Origin: Bradyrhizobium forestalis
GTDB taxonomy: Bacteria; Pseudomonadota; Alphaproteobacteria; Rhizobiales; Xanthobacteraceae
DNA: 64,000 bases
Assembly (NCBI RefSeq): GCF_002795245.1
Contig: NZ_PGVG01000004.1
Span: 269,756-333,755, forward strand
Direction: 5' to 3'
Shown: positions 44,305 through 52,553 of the stretch, piece after piece
How the letters are laid out: each line of letters starts with the position of its first letter
Position numbering within the stretch: position 1 is the first letter of the stretch
Notes under the pieces: model-generated
The model's database searches: none
Seen by the model: the letters and a program-made list of their open reading frames with translations, nothing else
Told to the model about the DNA's origin: nothing
Program-made: the position numbers and the translations under genes

Positions 44305-45012
44305 ATGAAGTCGATCTTGCTGGGTGCAGCCGCTCTGCTTGCGCTGGCCGCGCCGGCCGCCGCCGCGGACATGCAGCCGCGCACCTACACCAAGGCTCCG
44401 GCCCCTACGCCGCCTCAGATCATCTATAACTGGACCGGTTTCTACATCGGCGGCCATGTCGGTGGCGCCTTCGCCGGCGACAACAGCTTCCAGTCGAGCG
44501 ACGCCCGCTTCATGGGCGGCGTGCAGGGCGGCTTCGACTACCAGTTCGCGCCCAACTGGGTGGTGGGTGTCGAGGCTCAGTATTCCTGGCTGCCGACCAA
44601 CAACAACGGTGTCACCTTCCCGCTGGGCACGCAGGTCACCTCCAACACCGACCAGCTCGGGTCGGTGACCGGCCGCGTCGGCTACACCTGGGGACCGACG
44701 CTGCTTTACGCCAAGGGCGGTTATGCCTGGCGTAACAACAATCTCGGCGTCAACATCGCTGGCGTGCCGCAGACCTTCACGACCACCGGCAACAGCAAGG
44801 ACGGCTATACCGTCGGCGCCGGCCTCGAATACATGTTCGCGCCGAGCTGGTCGGCCAAGGCGGAATACCAGTACTACAATTTCGGCAGCACCACCTTCAC
44901 CTCCGGTCCGGCCGACATCGTAGGCGTTCGTGGCCGGGAGGACGAGCATACCGTCAAGGTCGGTGTGAACTATCGCTTCGGCTGGGGCGGTCCGGCCGGC
45001 TCTCGCTACTGA
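44305..45012 (+). CDS. Outer-membrane beta-barrel protein (Omp25/31-like)
   Basis: The 235-residue protein has a signal peptide (MKSILLGAAALLALAAPAAAAD) and then the classic opening NWTGFYIGGHVGGAFAG of rhizobial small porins. Alternating hydrophobic strands follow and it ends in an aromatic-terminated strand (VKVGVNYRFGW). It probably forms an 8-stranded barrel in the outer membrane. The ATG at 44305 is used. Confidence 0.9.
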   Translation: MKSILLGAAALLALAAPAAAADMQPRTYTKAPAPTPPQIIYNWTGFYIGGHVGGAFAGDNSFQSSDARFMGGVQGGFDYQFAPNWVVGVEAQYSWLPTNNNGVTFPLGTQVTSNTDQLGSVTGRVGYTWGPTLLYAKGGYAWRNNNLGVNIAGVPQTFTTTGNSKDGYTVGAGLEYMFAPSWSAKAEYQYYNFGSTTFTSGPADIVGVRGREDEHTVKVGVNYRFGWGGPAGSRY

Positions 45013-45040
45013 CGGCCGGCGGCGATCCAAGATCCGACAA

Positions 45041-45067
45041 AGGCCGGCTCCGCCGGCCTGTCGTTTG
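45041..45067 (+). terminator. Likely terminator of the barrel gene
   Basis: aggccggc (45041-45048) pairs with gccggcct (45052-45059) around a 3-base loop, followed by gtcgtttg. It sits 29 bases after the stop. The T-run is weak. Confidence 0.5.
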
Positions 45068-45262
45068 CCGGTCCTCCGCCTGCCGACGCCGCGTTTGCTT
45101 TGCGTGAACCATCTGGCGCGTCATTTGCTTGCAAACGATGCTGGCGCGCCTTCTCACGCGCGTCATGGGGGCGGGGTAAAGCAAAAATAATTTTTGCGAT
45201 TTACGGAACTCGCGCTCCGGAACGCGTTATATGAGAATTACCGGGCTGGTGGGACGACGGAC

Positions 45263-45505
45263 ATGCGTATCTTGGTGTCAGCAGTGGTACTCTCATGCTT
45301 TTTTGGCCTGCCGTGCTCTGCACAGACAATCCTCAAATCCGAGCCGCTGATGTTGGCACCTTATGAGGTCGCCTTCGTCAAGGACGCTTCCTGTCCGTCC
45401 GGCAAGGTGCTGAAGGTTACCGGCGCCATCCGTGGGCTGCATCGCCGCAAGGCCTGCGTGGCGATGCCAGGCGAGCAGGCCTCGCTTGCGGCTGCCATGC
45501 CCTGA
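45263..45505 (+). CDS. Small exported protein (DUF6719-like)
   Basis: The 80-residue protein has a signal peptide (MRILVSAVVLSCFFGLPCSAQ) and a mature part with TILKSEPLMLAPYEVAFVKDASCPSGKVLKVTGAIRGLHRRKACVAMP: a short beta-rich domain with two Cys. It resembles DUF6719 proteins from Bradyrhizobium as I recall them. The ATG at 45263 is used; the longer frame has no signal. Confidence 0.6.
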   Translation: MRILVSAVVLSCFFGLPCSAQTILKSEPLMLAPYEVAFVKDASCPSGKVLKVTGAIRGLHRRKACVAMPGEQASLAAAMP

Positions 45506-45532
45506 GCTCCGCTCCGGGTTTCGTGCCGGAGT

Positions 45533-45787
45533 TCAGGAATTCAGCTCAAGCTCCATCCTCGACTGCTGGTCGGCCTCAGCCTTGTTCTTGGCGGGGTCCT
45601 CGCCCTGAGCTGCCTGGCAAGGCGCGATCTCGTAGTCGTTGTCGAGCACCCGGCGCGGTCCCGGCCGCTCGTCGTCCGTCATCACGTCCACGACCAGACC
45701 ACTCCGTTGCGCGAGCTTCCAGACGTCGGACTCGCTCGGATAGGCCTTGCTGATCTGGGCGTCATTGCAGAACAGGGCGTAGGGCAT
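45533..45787 (-). CDS. Small hypothetical protein
   Basis: The 84-residue protein begins MPYALFCNDAQISKAYPSESDVWKLAQRSGLVVDVMTDDERPGPRRVLDNDYEIAPC and ends in a Lys/Glu/Gln-rich tail. The order of conserved-looking residues suggests a real gene; I do not recognise the family. The start at 45787 fits this conserved part. Confidence 0.55.
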   Translation of the reverse strand: MPYALFCNDAQISKAYPSESDVWKLAQRSGLVVDVMTDDERPGPRRVLDNDYEIAPCQAAQGEDPAKNKAEADQQSRMELELNS

Positions 45788-45952
45788 TCTTCCCGCTCCA
45801 AGAAACCCAATTAACGAGCTCGCCCGGTAAGGGGTTCCGGTGTGCGCTTCGATCACGGCGCCGTGATCCGTTGCCGCCGGGCCCTTGAGTCCTTAACGAG
45901 TCCTGAATCCCGGAAAAAAGAATCCCTGGGACTCGTCCGCCGGAATCAGCGG

Positions 45953-46072
45953 ATGTTTTCCGCCATGACGAGCGACCTGAAGACATCCTGCGGGCATATG
46001 CTCCTGCCCCTCACGCTGGCGCTGTTCGGCGCCTGCGCGGCCAATCTTTGGCTGGTCTGGTCTTGGTTGTAG
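45953..46072 (+). CDS. Possible small membrane peptide
   Basis: The 39-residue product has one hydrophobic span (MLLPLTLALFGACAANLWLVWSWL) after a short polar head. The start is uncertain (45953 or 45965). It is included because such single-span peptides recur in this region, but the ribosome-binding site is weak. Confidence 0.35.
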   Translation: MFSAMTSDLKTSCGHMLLPLTLALFGACAANLWLVWSWL

Positions 46073-46090
46073 GCCCCTGACCGGGCGGCC

Positions 46091-46465
46091 TTATTTTTCG
46101 GCCGGTGGGCCGGAAGCGTCGCGGATGGCGGCACGCAATTTGGTCAGGGTCGCCGCGCAATATTCCTCACGCTCGCGCTCGAAGCGCTCCTGATGCTTGC
46201 GGAAATTGGCGATGCGGGCCTGCATCTCGGTGCGGAAATCGCCGCTCGTCCGCGGCGGGGGGAGAGGTGCGGGCCGGGGCGGAAGGGGAACTGGCGGCGG
46301 TTCGACCTGGACGGCGACCGCCTCCAAGGCGACGATCTCCACCGCCACGGTCGAGCCAGCCGCGGGCGCCTCCGGCTGCAGGACGTCATCCTTCCTGCCG
46401 GTCACCGATTGGACGAAGGCCAGTGTCTGCGCGATCAGTGCGTCGCGCTCCCTGATCCATTTCAT
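46091..46465 (-). CDS. Proline-rich small protein with coiled end
   Basis: The 124-residue protein has a helical N-terminus (MKWIRERDALIAQTLAFVQSVTG), a central Pro-rich linker (VEPPPVPLPPRPAPLPPP) and a basic/acidic helical C-terminus (FRTEMQARIANFRKHQERFEREREEYCAATLTKLRAAI) that could form a coiled coil. No family recognised. Confidence 0.55.
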   Translation of the reverse strand: MKWIRERDALIAQTLAFVQSVTGRKDDVLQPEAPAAGSTVAVEIVALEAVAVQVEPPPVPLPPRPAPLPPPRTSGDFRTEMQARIANFRKHQERFEREREEYCAATLTKLRAAIRDASGPPAEK

Positions 46466-46565
46466 GATCCACCTCAGCCACGCTTATTCCAGCAAAGCGG
46501 CTGCGTCGAATCAAGGAGGTTTACAAGGGATTGCATATTTTTCCCGGTCGTCCGACACTGGGAAA

Positions 46566-46730
46566 ATGGATCCAACAAAAGAACGTCCGGACGAAGCGGA
46601 GGGCCTAAGGCTCATCCGTGCGTTCCTGTCGCTGCCGCCCCACAAGCGGGCGGAGGTGATTGCGTTCGTGGAAGAATTGGCGCGTGCCCACGCCCGTCCC
46701 GAGGGGGGCAAGGAGGCCTCGCCGCGGTGA
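46566..46730 (+). CDS. Short helical protein
   Basis: The 54-residue protein, MDPTKERPDEAEGLRLIRAFLSLPPHKRAEVIAFVEELARAHARPEGGKEASPR in outline (polar ends, central helix LIRAFLSLPPHKRAEVIAFVEELA), resembles the 'FLxLPPxKRxEVIxFVExLA' helix seen in small antitoxin-like or adaptor proteins. The start has gggaaa upstream. It is too small to classify. Confidence 0.55.
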   Translation: MDPTKERPDEAEGLRLIRAFLSLPPHKRAEVIAFVEELARAHARPEGGKEASPR

Positions 46731-46732
46731 GG

Positions 46733-46942
46733 TTACCGCGCGCGCGGATTGACGTTGGGCTCGAACGGCGCGCCGACCACCCGAACCGTCTGAGCGGTGA
46801 TGTCGACCCGCTTGGCGGCCGGCTTCTCCGGCGCCGGCCCGAGCACAGGTTCTAACAGGGTCAATGCGCCGGCCACGGCGCCACAGCACAGCATCACCGT
46901 CGCCAGCAGAATCATATTTCGGTTTTCTTCTCTGATCCGCAT
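46733..46942 (-). CDS. Small single-pass membrane protein
   Basis: The 69-residue protein has one membrane segment (MILLATVMLCCGAVAGALTLLEPVLG) near the N-terminus and a short polar periplasmic or cytosolic tail (KPAAKRVDITAQTVRVVGAPFEPNVNPRAR). It ends 2 bases from the opposite-strand small gene. No family recognised. Confidence 0.55.
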   Translation of the reverse strand: MRIREENRNMILLATVMLCCGAVAGALTLLEPVLGPAPEKPAAKRVDITAQTVRVVGAPFEPNVNPRAR

Positions 46943-47122
46943 GGGGCAAGAACGAGTGACGCACGTCTTTGGTTCCGATCCGGCCTGATCGGATCAGCCG
47001 CCTCCGAGACCCGCCCGAAGCTGACGGATCAAGCGCGACTGCCTGAATGATGACGTCCGAAAACTCCGGACCGTGAGCGCCGGGTGCGATTGCGCGGCGC
47101 ATGCCCGCGGTGCCGATGCCGT

Positions 47123-47236
47123 CTACAGCGCCAGCAGAAATCCCATTGCGATTGCGAACAGCACGGCTGTCATCACGATCGCCGTCACCGCACCGGCGGC
47201 GATCCTGGCTTTTTCTTTGAGCGTGGTGGAGCGCAT
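47123..47236 (-). CDS. 37-residue putative membrane peptide
   Basis: On the reverse strand MRSTTLKEKARIAAGAVTAI starts an open frame that becomes one hydrophobic helix (VMTAVLFAIAMGFLLAL) and stops cleanly. The Lys/Arg-rich head and single span suit a small inner-membrane peptide. The ribosome-binding site is weak. Confidence 0.4.
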   Translation of the reverse strand: MRSTTLKEKARIAAGAVTAIVMTAVLFAIAMGFLLAL

Positions 47237-47337
47237 CGTGTGCGCATGCTACCTGATGTTGAACTCTGATCCAATCTGTGGTCAGTAGCCGCGCCCGCGA
47301 TGCGTGCGGCCAATATCCATTCCCGAAGGTCTATCCT

Positions 47338-48057
47338 ATGAACGAGGACATCAGCGACGGCTGGGCCGCGTCCGCGGCCGCCTGGATTATCGAGCAGGGC
47401 GAAGACGGCGACTACGGTCGGCGCTTCGTGCTGGATGCGCCGATGCGTGCGCGGATCGAAGGACGCGGTTTTCGCAATGCGCTCGATGTCGGCTGTGGGG
47501 AAGGGCGCTTCTGCCGCATCATGCAGCGCGCCGGCATCCGCGCCACCGGCATCGATCCGACCGAGGCGTTGCTCGCGCGCGCCCGTGAGCTGGACCCGGA
47601 TGGCGACTATCGGCTCGGCCGCGCCGAGACGATGGATATCGATGCGAGCTTCGACCTGGTCGTCAGCTATCTCAGCCTGATCGATATGCCCGATCTCGAC
47701 GTGGCAATCACCAGGATGGTGGCGGCGCTGCGCCCGGGCGGCACGCTGCTGATCGCCAATCTGACCAGCTTCAACACCGCCGGCCAACCCGACGGCTGGA
47801 CACGCGACGGCGAGGGCGACATGCGCTTCGCGATCGATCACTACATGGACGAGCGCCCGATCTGGGTGAGTTGGAGCGGCATCCGGATCCAGAACTGGCA
47901 TCGTCCGCTCAGCACCTACATGACGCTGCTGCTCGACCAAGGGCTCCAGCTGCGCCTATTCGTCGAGCCGGAGCCCGCGGGCGGCGATCCCAGCAGAAAC
48001 GCATTTCATCGCCGCGTGCCCTACTTTCACATGATGGAGTGGCAGAAGCCGGCTTGA
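47338..48057 (+). CDS. Class I SAM-dependent methyltransferase
   Basis: The 239-residue protein has motif I in NALDVGCGEGRFCRIMQRAGIRATGID, the acidic GID strand end, and LVVSYLSLIDMPDLDVAI plus MVAALRPGGTLLIAN (motif III/post region). It is a Ubi/Tam-like small-molecule methyltransferase. Start at 47338 follows gaagg at 12 bases. A second methyltransferase gene follows 79 bases downstream. Confidence 0.85.
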   Translation: MNEDISDGWAASAAAWIIEQGEDGDYGRRFVLDAPMRARIEGRGFRNALDVGCGEGRFCRIMQRAGIRATGIDPTEALLARARELDPDGDYRLGRAETMDIDASFDLVVSYLSLIDMPDLDVAITRMVAALRPGGTLLIANLTSFNTAGQPDGWTRDGEGDMRFAIDHYMDERPIWVSWSGIRIQNWHRPLSTYMTLLLDQGLQLRLFVEPEPAGGDPSRNAFHRRVPYFHMMEWQKPA

Positions 48058-48136
48058 ATGGCGAGGCCGGTGATTTCTGACGCGACGTTCATGTGTAGAC
48101 TGCGCTGGCGATGGAATCTGGATTTGGAATCCTCCG

Positions 48137-48823
48137 ATGATCCCCGATCGTCCACCGGTGCTCGCCCACGAACGCTTCGTCGCCGACCGCGACAATTTCG
48201 CGGGCCTCGATCTCGCCGCGCGGTTCGAGCGGATCGAGCGCACCAACCTTTGGGGCGCGGCCACTTCGGTGTCGGGCCTCGGCTCGGAGGCCCCCGCGAC
48301 CGCCGCGATCCGGGAGGCACTGCCTCCATTGCTGCGGCGGCTCGGCGCGCGCTCGTTGCTGGATGCGCCCTGCGGCGAGGCCGGATGGATTGGCCGGCTC
48401 GAGCTCGATATCGATTACACCGGCATCGACATCGTGCCGTCGCTGATCGAAGCCAATCGCCGGCGTGTCGCGGGCGGCGGTTCGCCGGGCCGGTTTCTCG
48501 TCGCCGACATCACGCGCGATGCACTGCCGCGCGCGGACATCATTCTCTGCCGCGACTGTCTGGTGCATCTGAGCCTTGCGAATATCGATCGCGCCCTCGC
48601 GCAATTTCGGATGAGCGGCGCGCGCTTCCTGCTGGTCACCACCTTTCCCGAATGGGAGGAAAATCAGGATTGCGAGGACGGTGACTGGCGGGCACTGAAC
48701 ATGACAAAGGCGCCGTTCAACTGGCCCTCGCCGCACGAGCTGATCAACGAGCACTGCGAGGAGGGTGGCGGCGGCTGGCGCGACAAGAGCCTCGGGCTCT
48801 GGCGGCTGGAGCATGTCCGATGA
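48137..48823 (+). CDS. Second SAM-dependent methyltransferase-like protein
   Basis: The 228-residue protein has a variant motif I, SLLDAPCGEAGWIGRL, followed by DYTGIDIVPSLIEANR and ADIILCRDCLVHLSLANIDRAL. The CGEAG glycine loop resembles sugar or lipid methyltransferases (FkbM-unrelated). Order is as expected for a class I Rossmann fold. It is likely in the same unit as the preceding gene. Substrate unknown. Confidence 0.8.
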   Translation: MIPDRPPVLAHERFVADRDNFAGLDLAARFERIERTNLWGAATSVSGLGSEAPATAAIREALPPLLRRLGARSLLDAPCGEAGWIGRLELDIDYTGIDIVPSLIEANRRRVAGGGSPGRFLVADITRDALPRADIILCRDCLVHLSLANIDRALAQFRMSGARFLLVTTFPEWEENQDCEDGDWRALNMTKAPFNWPSPHELINEHCEEGGGGWRDKSLGLWRLEHVR

Positions 48824-48906
48824 TCGATGCGAGATGAAGTTGAAGTTGCAGCGCTGTTTCACTTTCGCTTCCGGGACCGACCAGGCTGGTCGCGGTCGGC
48901 GTTCGG

Positions 48907-49134
48907 TCAGGGACGCTGCCTTGCGTTGGACGGCGTTCCTGTTGTCTGTATCGGTTCACCGGGAGCACGGTCCAGCGGTGGGTGAGGCCTGGCGAGTCCT
49001 ACTGTTCCGGGAGGTGCGTCGTTGCTGGCGGTACGGGTATTGACGCGCTCTAACGTGACCGTCGATGCAACCACAATGGCGATGGCCAAGGCGACAGCGG
49101 ATAGGGCTAAGGCTGCTCGATCATTCGGGTCCAT
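48907..49134 (-). CDS. Small membrane-anchored hypothetical protein
   Basis: The 75-residue product starts MDPNDRAALALSAVALAIAIVVASTVTL, one membrane span, and then a polar Pro/Thr-rich tail. ggag lies 9 bases before the ATG. A longer frame upstream overlaps the tRNA-Thr gene and is rejected. Family unknown. Confidence 0.5.
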   Translation of the reverse strand: MDPNDRAALALSAVALAIAIVVASTVTLERVNTRTASNDAPPGTVGLARPHPPLDRAPGEPIQTTGTPSNARQRP

Positions 49135-49235
49135 CGCTGGATCTCCGCGAGACCGCTCTATAGTGCGAGGATAACGCCACGCCGATGATTTGGTTCTTGC
49201 GGTGGCCGGCCACGACGCGGTGTCGGCTAAACCAA

Positions 49236-49310
49236 TGGTGCCGGCTGAGGGGATTGAACCCCCGACCTTCGGTTTACAAAACCGCTGCTCTACCGCTGAG
49301 CTAAGCCGGC
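49236..49310 (-). tRNA. tRNA-Thr (anticodon UGU)
   Basis: On the reverse strand a cloverleaf runs from gccggct (acceptor 5') through gctcagcggtagagc (D arm), loop tttgtaa with anticodon TGT, ggggttcaatcccc (T arm) and agccggc plus an encoded CCA. The acceptor stem is fully paired. Confidence 0.93.
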
Positions 49311-49426
49311 GACGCTGGAAAGCGGGGCCGGGCCCGGCATCTACCGGGGCTATCCGCCCGTGCGCCGCAATACCAGACTTGGTTGGAAAGTGCCAGAACC
49401 CGCGGACCGCCCGTGCGGACATGTTT

Positions 49427-49452
49427 CAGGCGGCCCCCCTGGGGGCCGCCTG
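49427..49452 (-). terminator. Strong GC-rich palindrome after the leftward exported gene
   Basis: caggcggccccc and gggggccgcctg are perfect 12-base arms around a 2-base centre, 27 bases after the stop of the exported protein at 49479. On the leftward strand gaaac follows, with only a weak T/A transition. Confidence 0.6.
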
Positions 49453-49478
49453 ACAGGTTGCGTTCGCTTGAGCCCGCC

Positions 49479-49940
49479 TTACTGGCAGATGTGCCGGCGG
49501 CCGTCTTCGCCCTTGAAGTAAGTGCCGGGCGTACAGACGAAGCCGTTGCGCTGGGCGAAGGTGCGGGTGTCCCATCCGCGGTTGTCCCAGCCGCGGTCGT
49601 AGGCATAGGAATTGTCCCAGGCGCGGAATGGGGCGGTGGCAATCGCGCCGGCGGTGCCGATCGCAGCGCCGGCGACGCCGGCCGCGACGTCGGTCGGCCA
49701 GAAGCCGGTGCGGCTCCTGTTCCAATCGTTATTCCAGTCGGCCCGGGTCTGACGATAGGAGCCGCGGCGATGGCGGTATCCGCTATCGGTGTACGGGTTT
49801 CCGGGGCCGAGGTTCTGGCAGTTGGCGTTGGGGAATTGCGCCGAGCACCGGCCCGGATTGGTGACGACCGCCTGCGCCATGGCAGAGCCTGCCAGCATGG
49901 TCGCTGCAATCGCCGTGGCCCCGAGAAGCTTGATGGTCAT
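49479..49940 (-). CDS. Exported protein of unknown function
   Basis: The 153-residue protein has a signal peptide (MTIKLLGATAIAATMLAGSAMAQ), paired cysteines in CSAQFPNANCQ, a basic Arg/Tyr/Asp-rich mid region (YRHRRGSYRQTRADWNNDWNR), a hydrophobic span DVAAGVAGAAIGTAGAIATAPFRAW, and a C-terminal CTPGTYFKGEDGRRHICQ. This is the typical BA14K-like/glycine-zipper style of rhizobial envelope proteins. A terminator palindrome follows. Confidence 0.75.
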   Translation of the reverse strand: MTIKLLGATAIAATMLAGSAMAQAVVTNPGRCSAQFPNANCQNLGPGNPYTDSGYRHRRGSYRQTRADWNNDWNRSRTGFWPTDVAAGVAGAAIGTAGAIATAPFRAWDNSYAYDRGWDNRGWDTRTFAQRNGFVCTPGTYFKGEDGRRHICQ

Positions 49941-50224
49941 GGTTGTTCGCTCCCATTTTGTTGACGGGAGCTAAACGCTGGCGGCGCCGGACGTTCCGAT
50001 GCAACCCTGGGATTTTTCGCAAGCGAACAGTCAAACGGATGTGAGCACAGCGGCGCCGCTCCGGCGGCGGAGTCCCGCGCCGTTAACGCTTCGCTAGTCC
50101 GCTGTGCAGCATTTGAGTGGCGCGCAATCCTTGCACGTTAGGCTTACCGGAATTTGGTGAGCAGGCCTTAACCCTCTCTGTGCCGCGATCGGTTAGGTTG
50201 TAGCCGGATAACCGGGGTCTCCTC

Positions 50225-50707
50225 ATGCGCGCTGTGGCGCTCGCCGCCTTTCTGATCGGACTGCCTGCGACGGCGTTTGCCGGCGGCTTCGATATCGTCG
50301 TTCCCGGCCGTCCCGGCGTGCCGATCATCATCAACAACATCGACGCGTCCTATGCCGTCGTCGAGGGCGTCTGGGGTCTCGGCAAGAACCAGCAGGTACA
50401 GCCCACAATCTATGGTGGACGCTATATCGCCGAGCGGCAGCCCGACGACGTCGGCCACTATTATCCGACGCTGGGCCTGCGGCCGGGCTACGGCCGGCTC
50501 GAGGTCGAGCCACCCGCGAACCGCAAATTGCCGAAGCCCGCCGAGAGCTACCACCAGAGCTGGGGCGCCTCGTCCGCGCCGCTGCCGCCGCAGATGGACG
50601 TGCCCGTCGATCCGCCGCCGGTGATCTATGCGCCCGAGATCAACGACCGTCCTCGGCCCCCTCGGCCGCGGCCGCACACAGAGCTACCCGGCAAGCCGCC
50701 GGGTTGA
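50225..50707 (+). CDS. Exported Pro/Tyr-rich protein
   Basis: The 160-residue protein has a signal peptide (MRAVALAAFLIGLPATAFAGG) and a mature part with VPGRPGVPIIINNIDASYAVVEGVWGLGKNQQ, PTIYGGRYI and a long Pro-rich C-terminus. The tail is Pro/Arg-rich and disordered. It probably belongs to the envelope. Function unknown. It lies 43 bases before the next exported protein gene in the same direction. Confidence 0.75.
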   Translation: MRAVALAAFLIGLPATAFAGGFDIVVPGRPGVPIIINNIDASYAVVEGVWGLGKNQQVQPTIYGGRYIAERQPDDVGHYYPTLGLRPGYGRLEVEPPANRKLPKPAESYHQSWGASSAPLPPQMDVPVDPPPVIYAPEINDRPRPPRPRPHTELPGKPPG

Positions 50708-50750
50708 GAAACGTGAAATTCCAAAAAACGGAAATCAACAGGAGAGAGTA

Positions 50751-51230
50751 ATGCGTCAAATGATTTCGGGACTGGTCGCGGCTGCCGCCGTGATGTTCGC
50801 CGCCACCGCGCCCGCCGCGGCCTGCGGCTTCACCACGTGCGCGCCGGTTGCGCCGGTCTATTCCGGCTGCAACACCGGCTGCGGCGGCTATGGTTATGGG
50901 TACGGCTATGGCGGCTTTGAGCGTCTCGCCGAGCCGACCACGCAGTATTATTACGTGAACCAGGGCCCGACCTATACCGGTCCGGGCGCCTTCGCGCCGT
51001 ATCCGACCTATCGTGAGGACGCGGTCGTCGCGCCCGCCAATTACGGCTATGGCTATGGCTATCGTGCCGCTCCCTATCACCGCCCGTACTACCGTCCATA
51101 TCGCTACGGCTACGGCCCGCGCTACGGCTATCTGCCGCGCGTGCACTACGGCCATGCTCCGCGCTACGGCTATGCCCATCGCCACGCGCCGTATTACGGC
51201 GGTCACCGCGTGCTGCGCCGCTACTACTGA
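50751..51230 (+). CDS. Exported Gly/Tyr-rich repeat protein
   Basis: The 159-residue protein has a signal peptide (MRQMISGLVAAAAVMFAATAPAAAC), a Cys-containing early part (CGFTTCAP and CNTGCGG) and then runs of Gly-Tyr (GYGYGYGYGG) and many RYGYG, YRPYR and HAPRYGY units. The mature protein is low-complexity and could be structural. caggagagag precedes the ATG. A terminator (51258-51293) follows. Confidence 0.75.
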   Translation: MRQMISGLVAAAAVMFAATAPAAACGFTTCAPVAPVYSGCNTGCGGYGYGYGYGGFERLAEPTTQYYYVNQGPTYTGPGAFAPYPTYREDAVVAPANYGYGYGYRAAPYHRPYYRPYRYGYGPRYGYLPRVHYGHAPRYGYAHRHAPYYGGHRVLRRYY

Positions 51231-51257
51231 TCGCCTGATCGGTTGAGATTTGCGAAG

Positions 51258-51293
51258 CGCCCGTTCGCATGATGCGGACGGGCGTTTTGCTTT
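51258..51293 (+). terminator. Rho-independent terminator of the Gly/Tyr-rich gene
   Basis: cgcccgttcgc (51258-51268) pairs with gcggacgggcg (51274-51284, one wobble) over a 5-base loop and is followed by ttttgcttt. Confidence 0.8.
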
Positions 51294-51415
51294 ACGGATG
51301 CGAACTGTCCTGCATCGGCGATCGCTTATCGACAGCCTGCGGCTGTCGGCTAAGCCAAGTCCGTGCGATGATGTTCTGAGGTGGCCAAGCTGAAGCTCGC
51401 GAAGCGAGCGAAGGC

Positions 51416-51501
51416 TGGTGGGGGAGGAAGGACTCGAACCTTCGAAGCCATGAGGCGGCTGATTTACAGTCAGCTCCCTTTGCCACTCGGGACACTCCCC
51501 C
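51416..51501 (-). tRNA. tRNA-Tyr (anticodon GUA)
   Basis: The reverse strand reads gggggag (acceptor), a D arm with gagtggc, anticodon arm ctgactGTAaatcag, a long variable arm (gccgcctcatggc), T arm with ggttcgagtcc, and ctccccc plus encoded CCA. The large variable arm is normal for bacterial tRNA-Tyr. Confidence 0.95.
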
Positions 51502-51708
51502 GCTCGACGGCAGCACAATCGGGCCGGACCTTACCGGCGGACCGAAGACGGCCATGGAACGTGAAGGCCGCGACAGCCCGGATCGGGGCGCGACCGGGCG
51601 CGTTTATGGGCGAAGCGGTGGGGCAAAGTCAACCGAGGCGAACAGCTAAAATCGCCCCTGGAGGCACCCAAATTGCCATATTCCGGCGCCCGTGACACAA
51701 GCGAGCCC

Positions 51709-52536
51709 ATGAAGGAACGAAAATTCGCCCCCAAGGGCTCCCGCGGCGGGGCTAAGCCCTTCAACAAGCCCGGAAAATCGACCGGCCGCCCGGCCTGGCG
51801 CGACCGCGATTCGCATGGCGACGGACCCGTCATCCTCTATGGCTGGCACACCGTCACCATGGCTCTCGCCAATCCTGCGCGGCGGATCCGCAAGCTGACG
51901 CTGACCGAGAATGCCGCAAGGCGGCTGGCGGAGGAAAACATCGCGACCCGCGTCGCGCCTGAGATCGTGCGGCCGCAGGAGATCGACCGCTTGCTGTCGC
52001 CTGACGCCGTGCATCAGGGCCTGCTCGCCGAAGCCGATCCTCTGCCTTCGCCCGACATCGAAACCCTGAAGCAGGAAGGCATGGTGCTGGTGCTCGACCA
52101 GATCACTGACCCGCACAATGTGGGCGCCATCCTGCGTTCGGCTGCGGCCTTTGCGGTGAAGGCAATCGTTACCACCGCGCGTCACAGTCCGGAAGCCACC
52201 GGCGTGCTCGCAAAAGCCGCCTCCGGTGCGCTCGAACTCGTGCCTGTTGTCACCGTGCAGAATCTCGCCCGCGCGCTGACCGCGCTCAACCAGCGCGGCT
52301 TCCAGACCGTCGGCCTCGACAGCGAGGGCACCGAGAACCTTTCGGACGTTGCACTGCGCGAGCCGCTTGCGCTGGTGTTGGGGGCTGAAGGCAAAGGCCT
52401 CAGGCAATTGACGCGCGAGACCTGCAGCGTCGTGGCGCGGCTGGACATGCCCGGCGAGATCAAGAGCCTCAACGTCTCCAACGCCGCCGTACTCTCGCTC
52501 TATGTCGGCGCGACCCGGCTTGGGCTCATGAAGTAG
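51709..52536 (+). CDS. rlmB: 23S rRNA (guanosine-2251-2'-O)-methyltransferase-like SPOUT enzyme
   Basis: The 275-residue protein has an N-terminal basic tail (KERKFAPKGSRGG..), the RNA-binding substrate domain (VILYGWHTVTMALANPARRIRKL) and the SpoU core: LVLDQITDPHNVGAILRSAAAF, LVLGAEGKGLRQLTRETC and IKSLNVSNAAVLSLY, the three knot motifs. It methylates 23S rRNA or tRNA. It diverges from tRNA-Tyr. Start is the ATG at 51709, 12 codons into a frame that opens with a TTG. Confidence 0.9.
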   Translation: MKERKFAPKGSRGGAKPFNKPGKSTGRPAWRDRDSHGDGPVILYGWHTVTMALANPARRIRKLTLTENAARRLAEENIATRVAPEIVRPQEIDRLLSPDAVHQGLLAEADPLPSPDIETLKQEGMVLVLDQITDPHNVGAILRSAAAFAVKAIVTTARHSPEATGVLAKAASGALELVPVVTVQNLARALTALNQRGFQTVGLDSEGTENLSDVALREPLALVLGAEGKGLRQLTRETCSVVARLDMPGEIKSLNVSNAAVLSLYVGATRLGLMK

Positions 52537-52553
52537 GCGACTGCCTCGAACCG

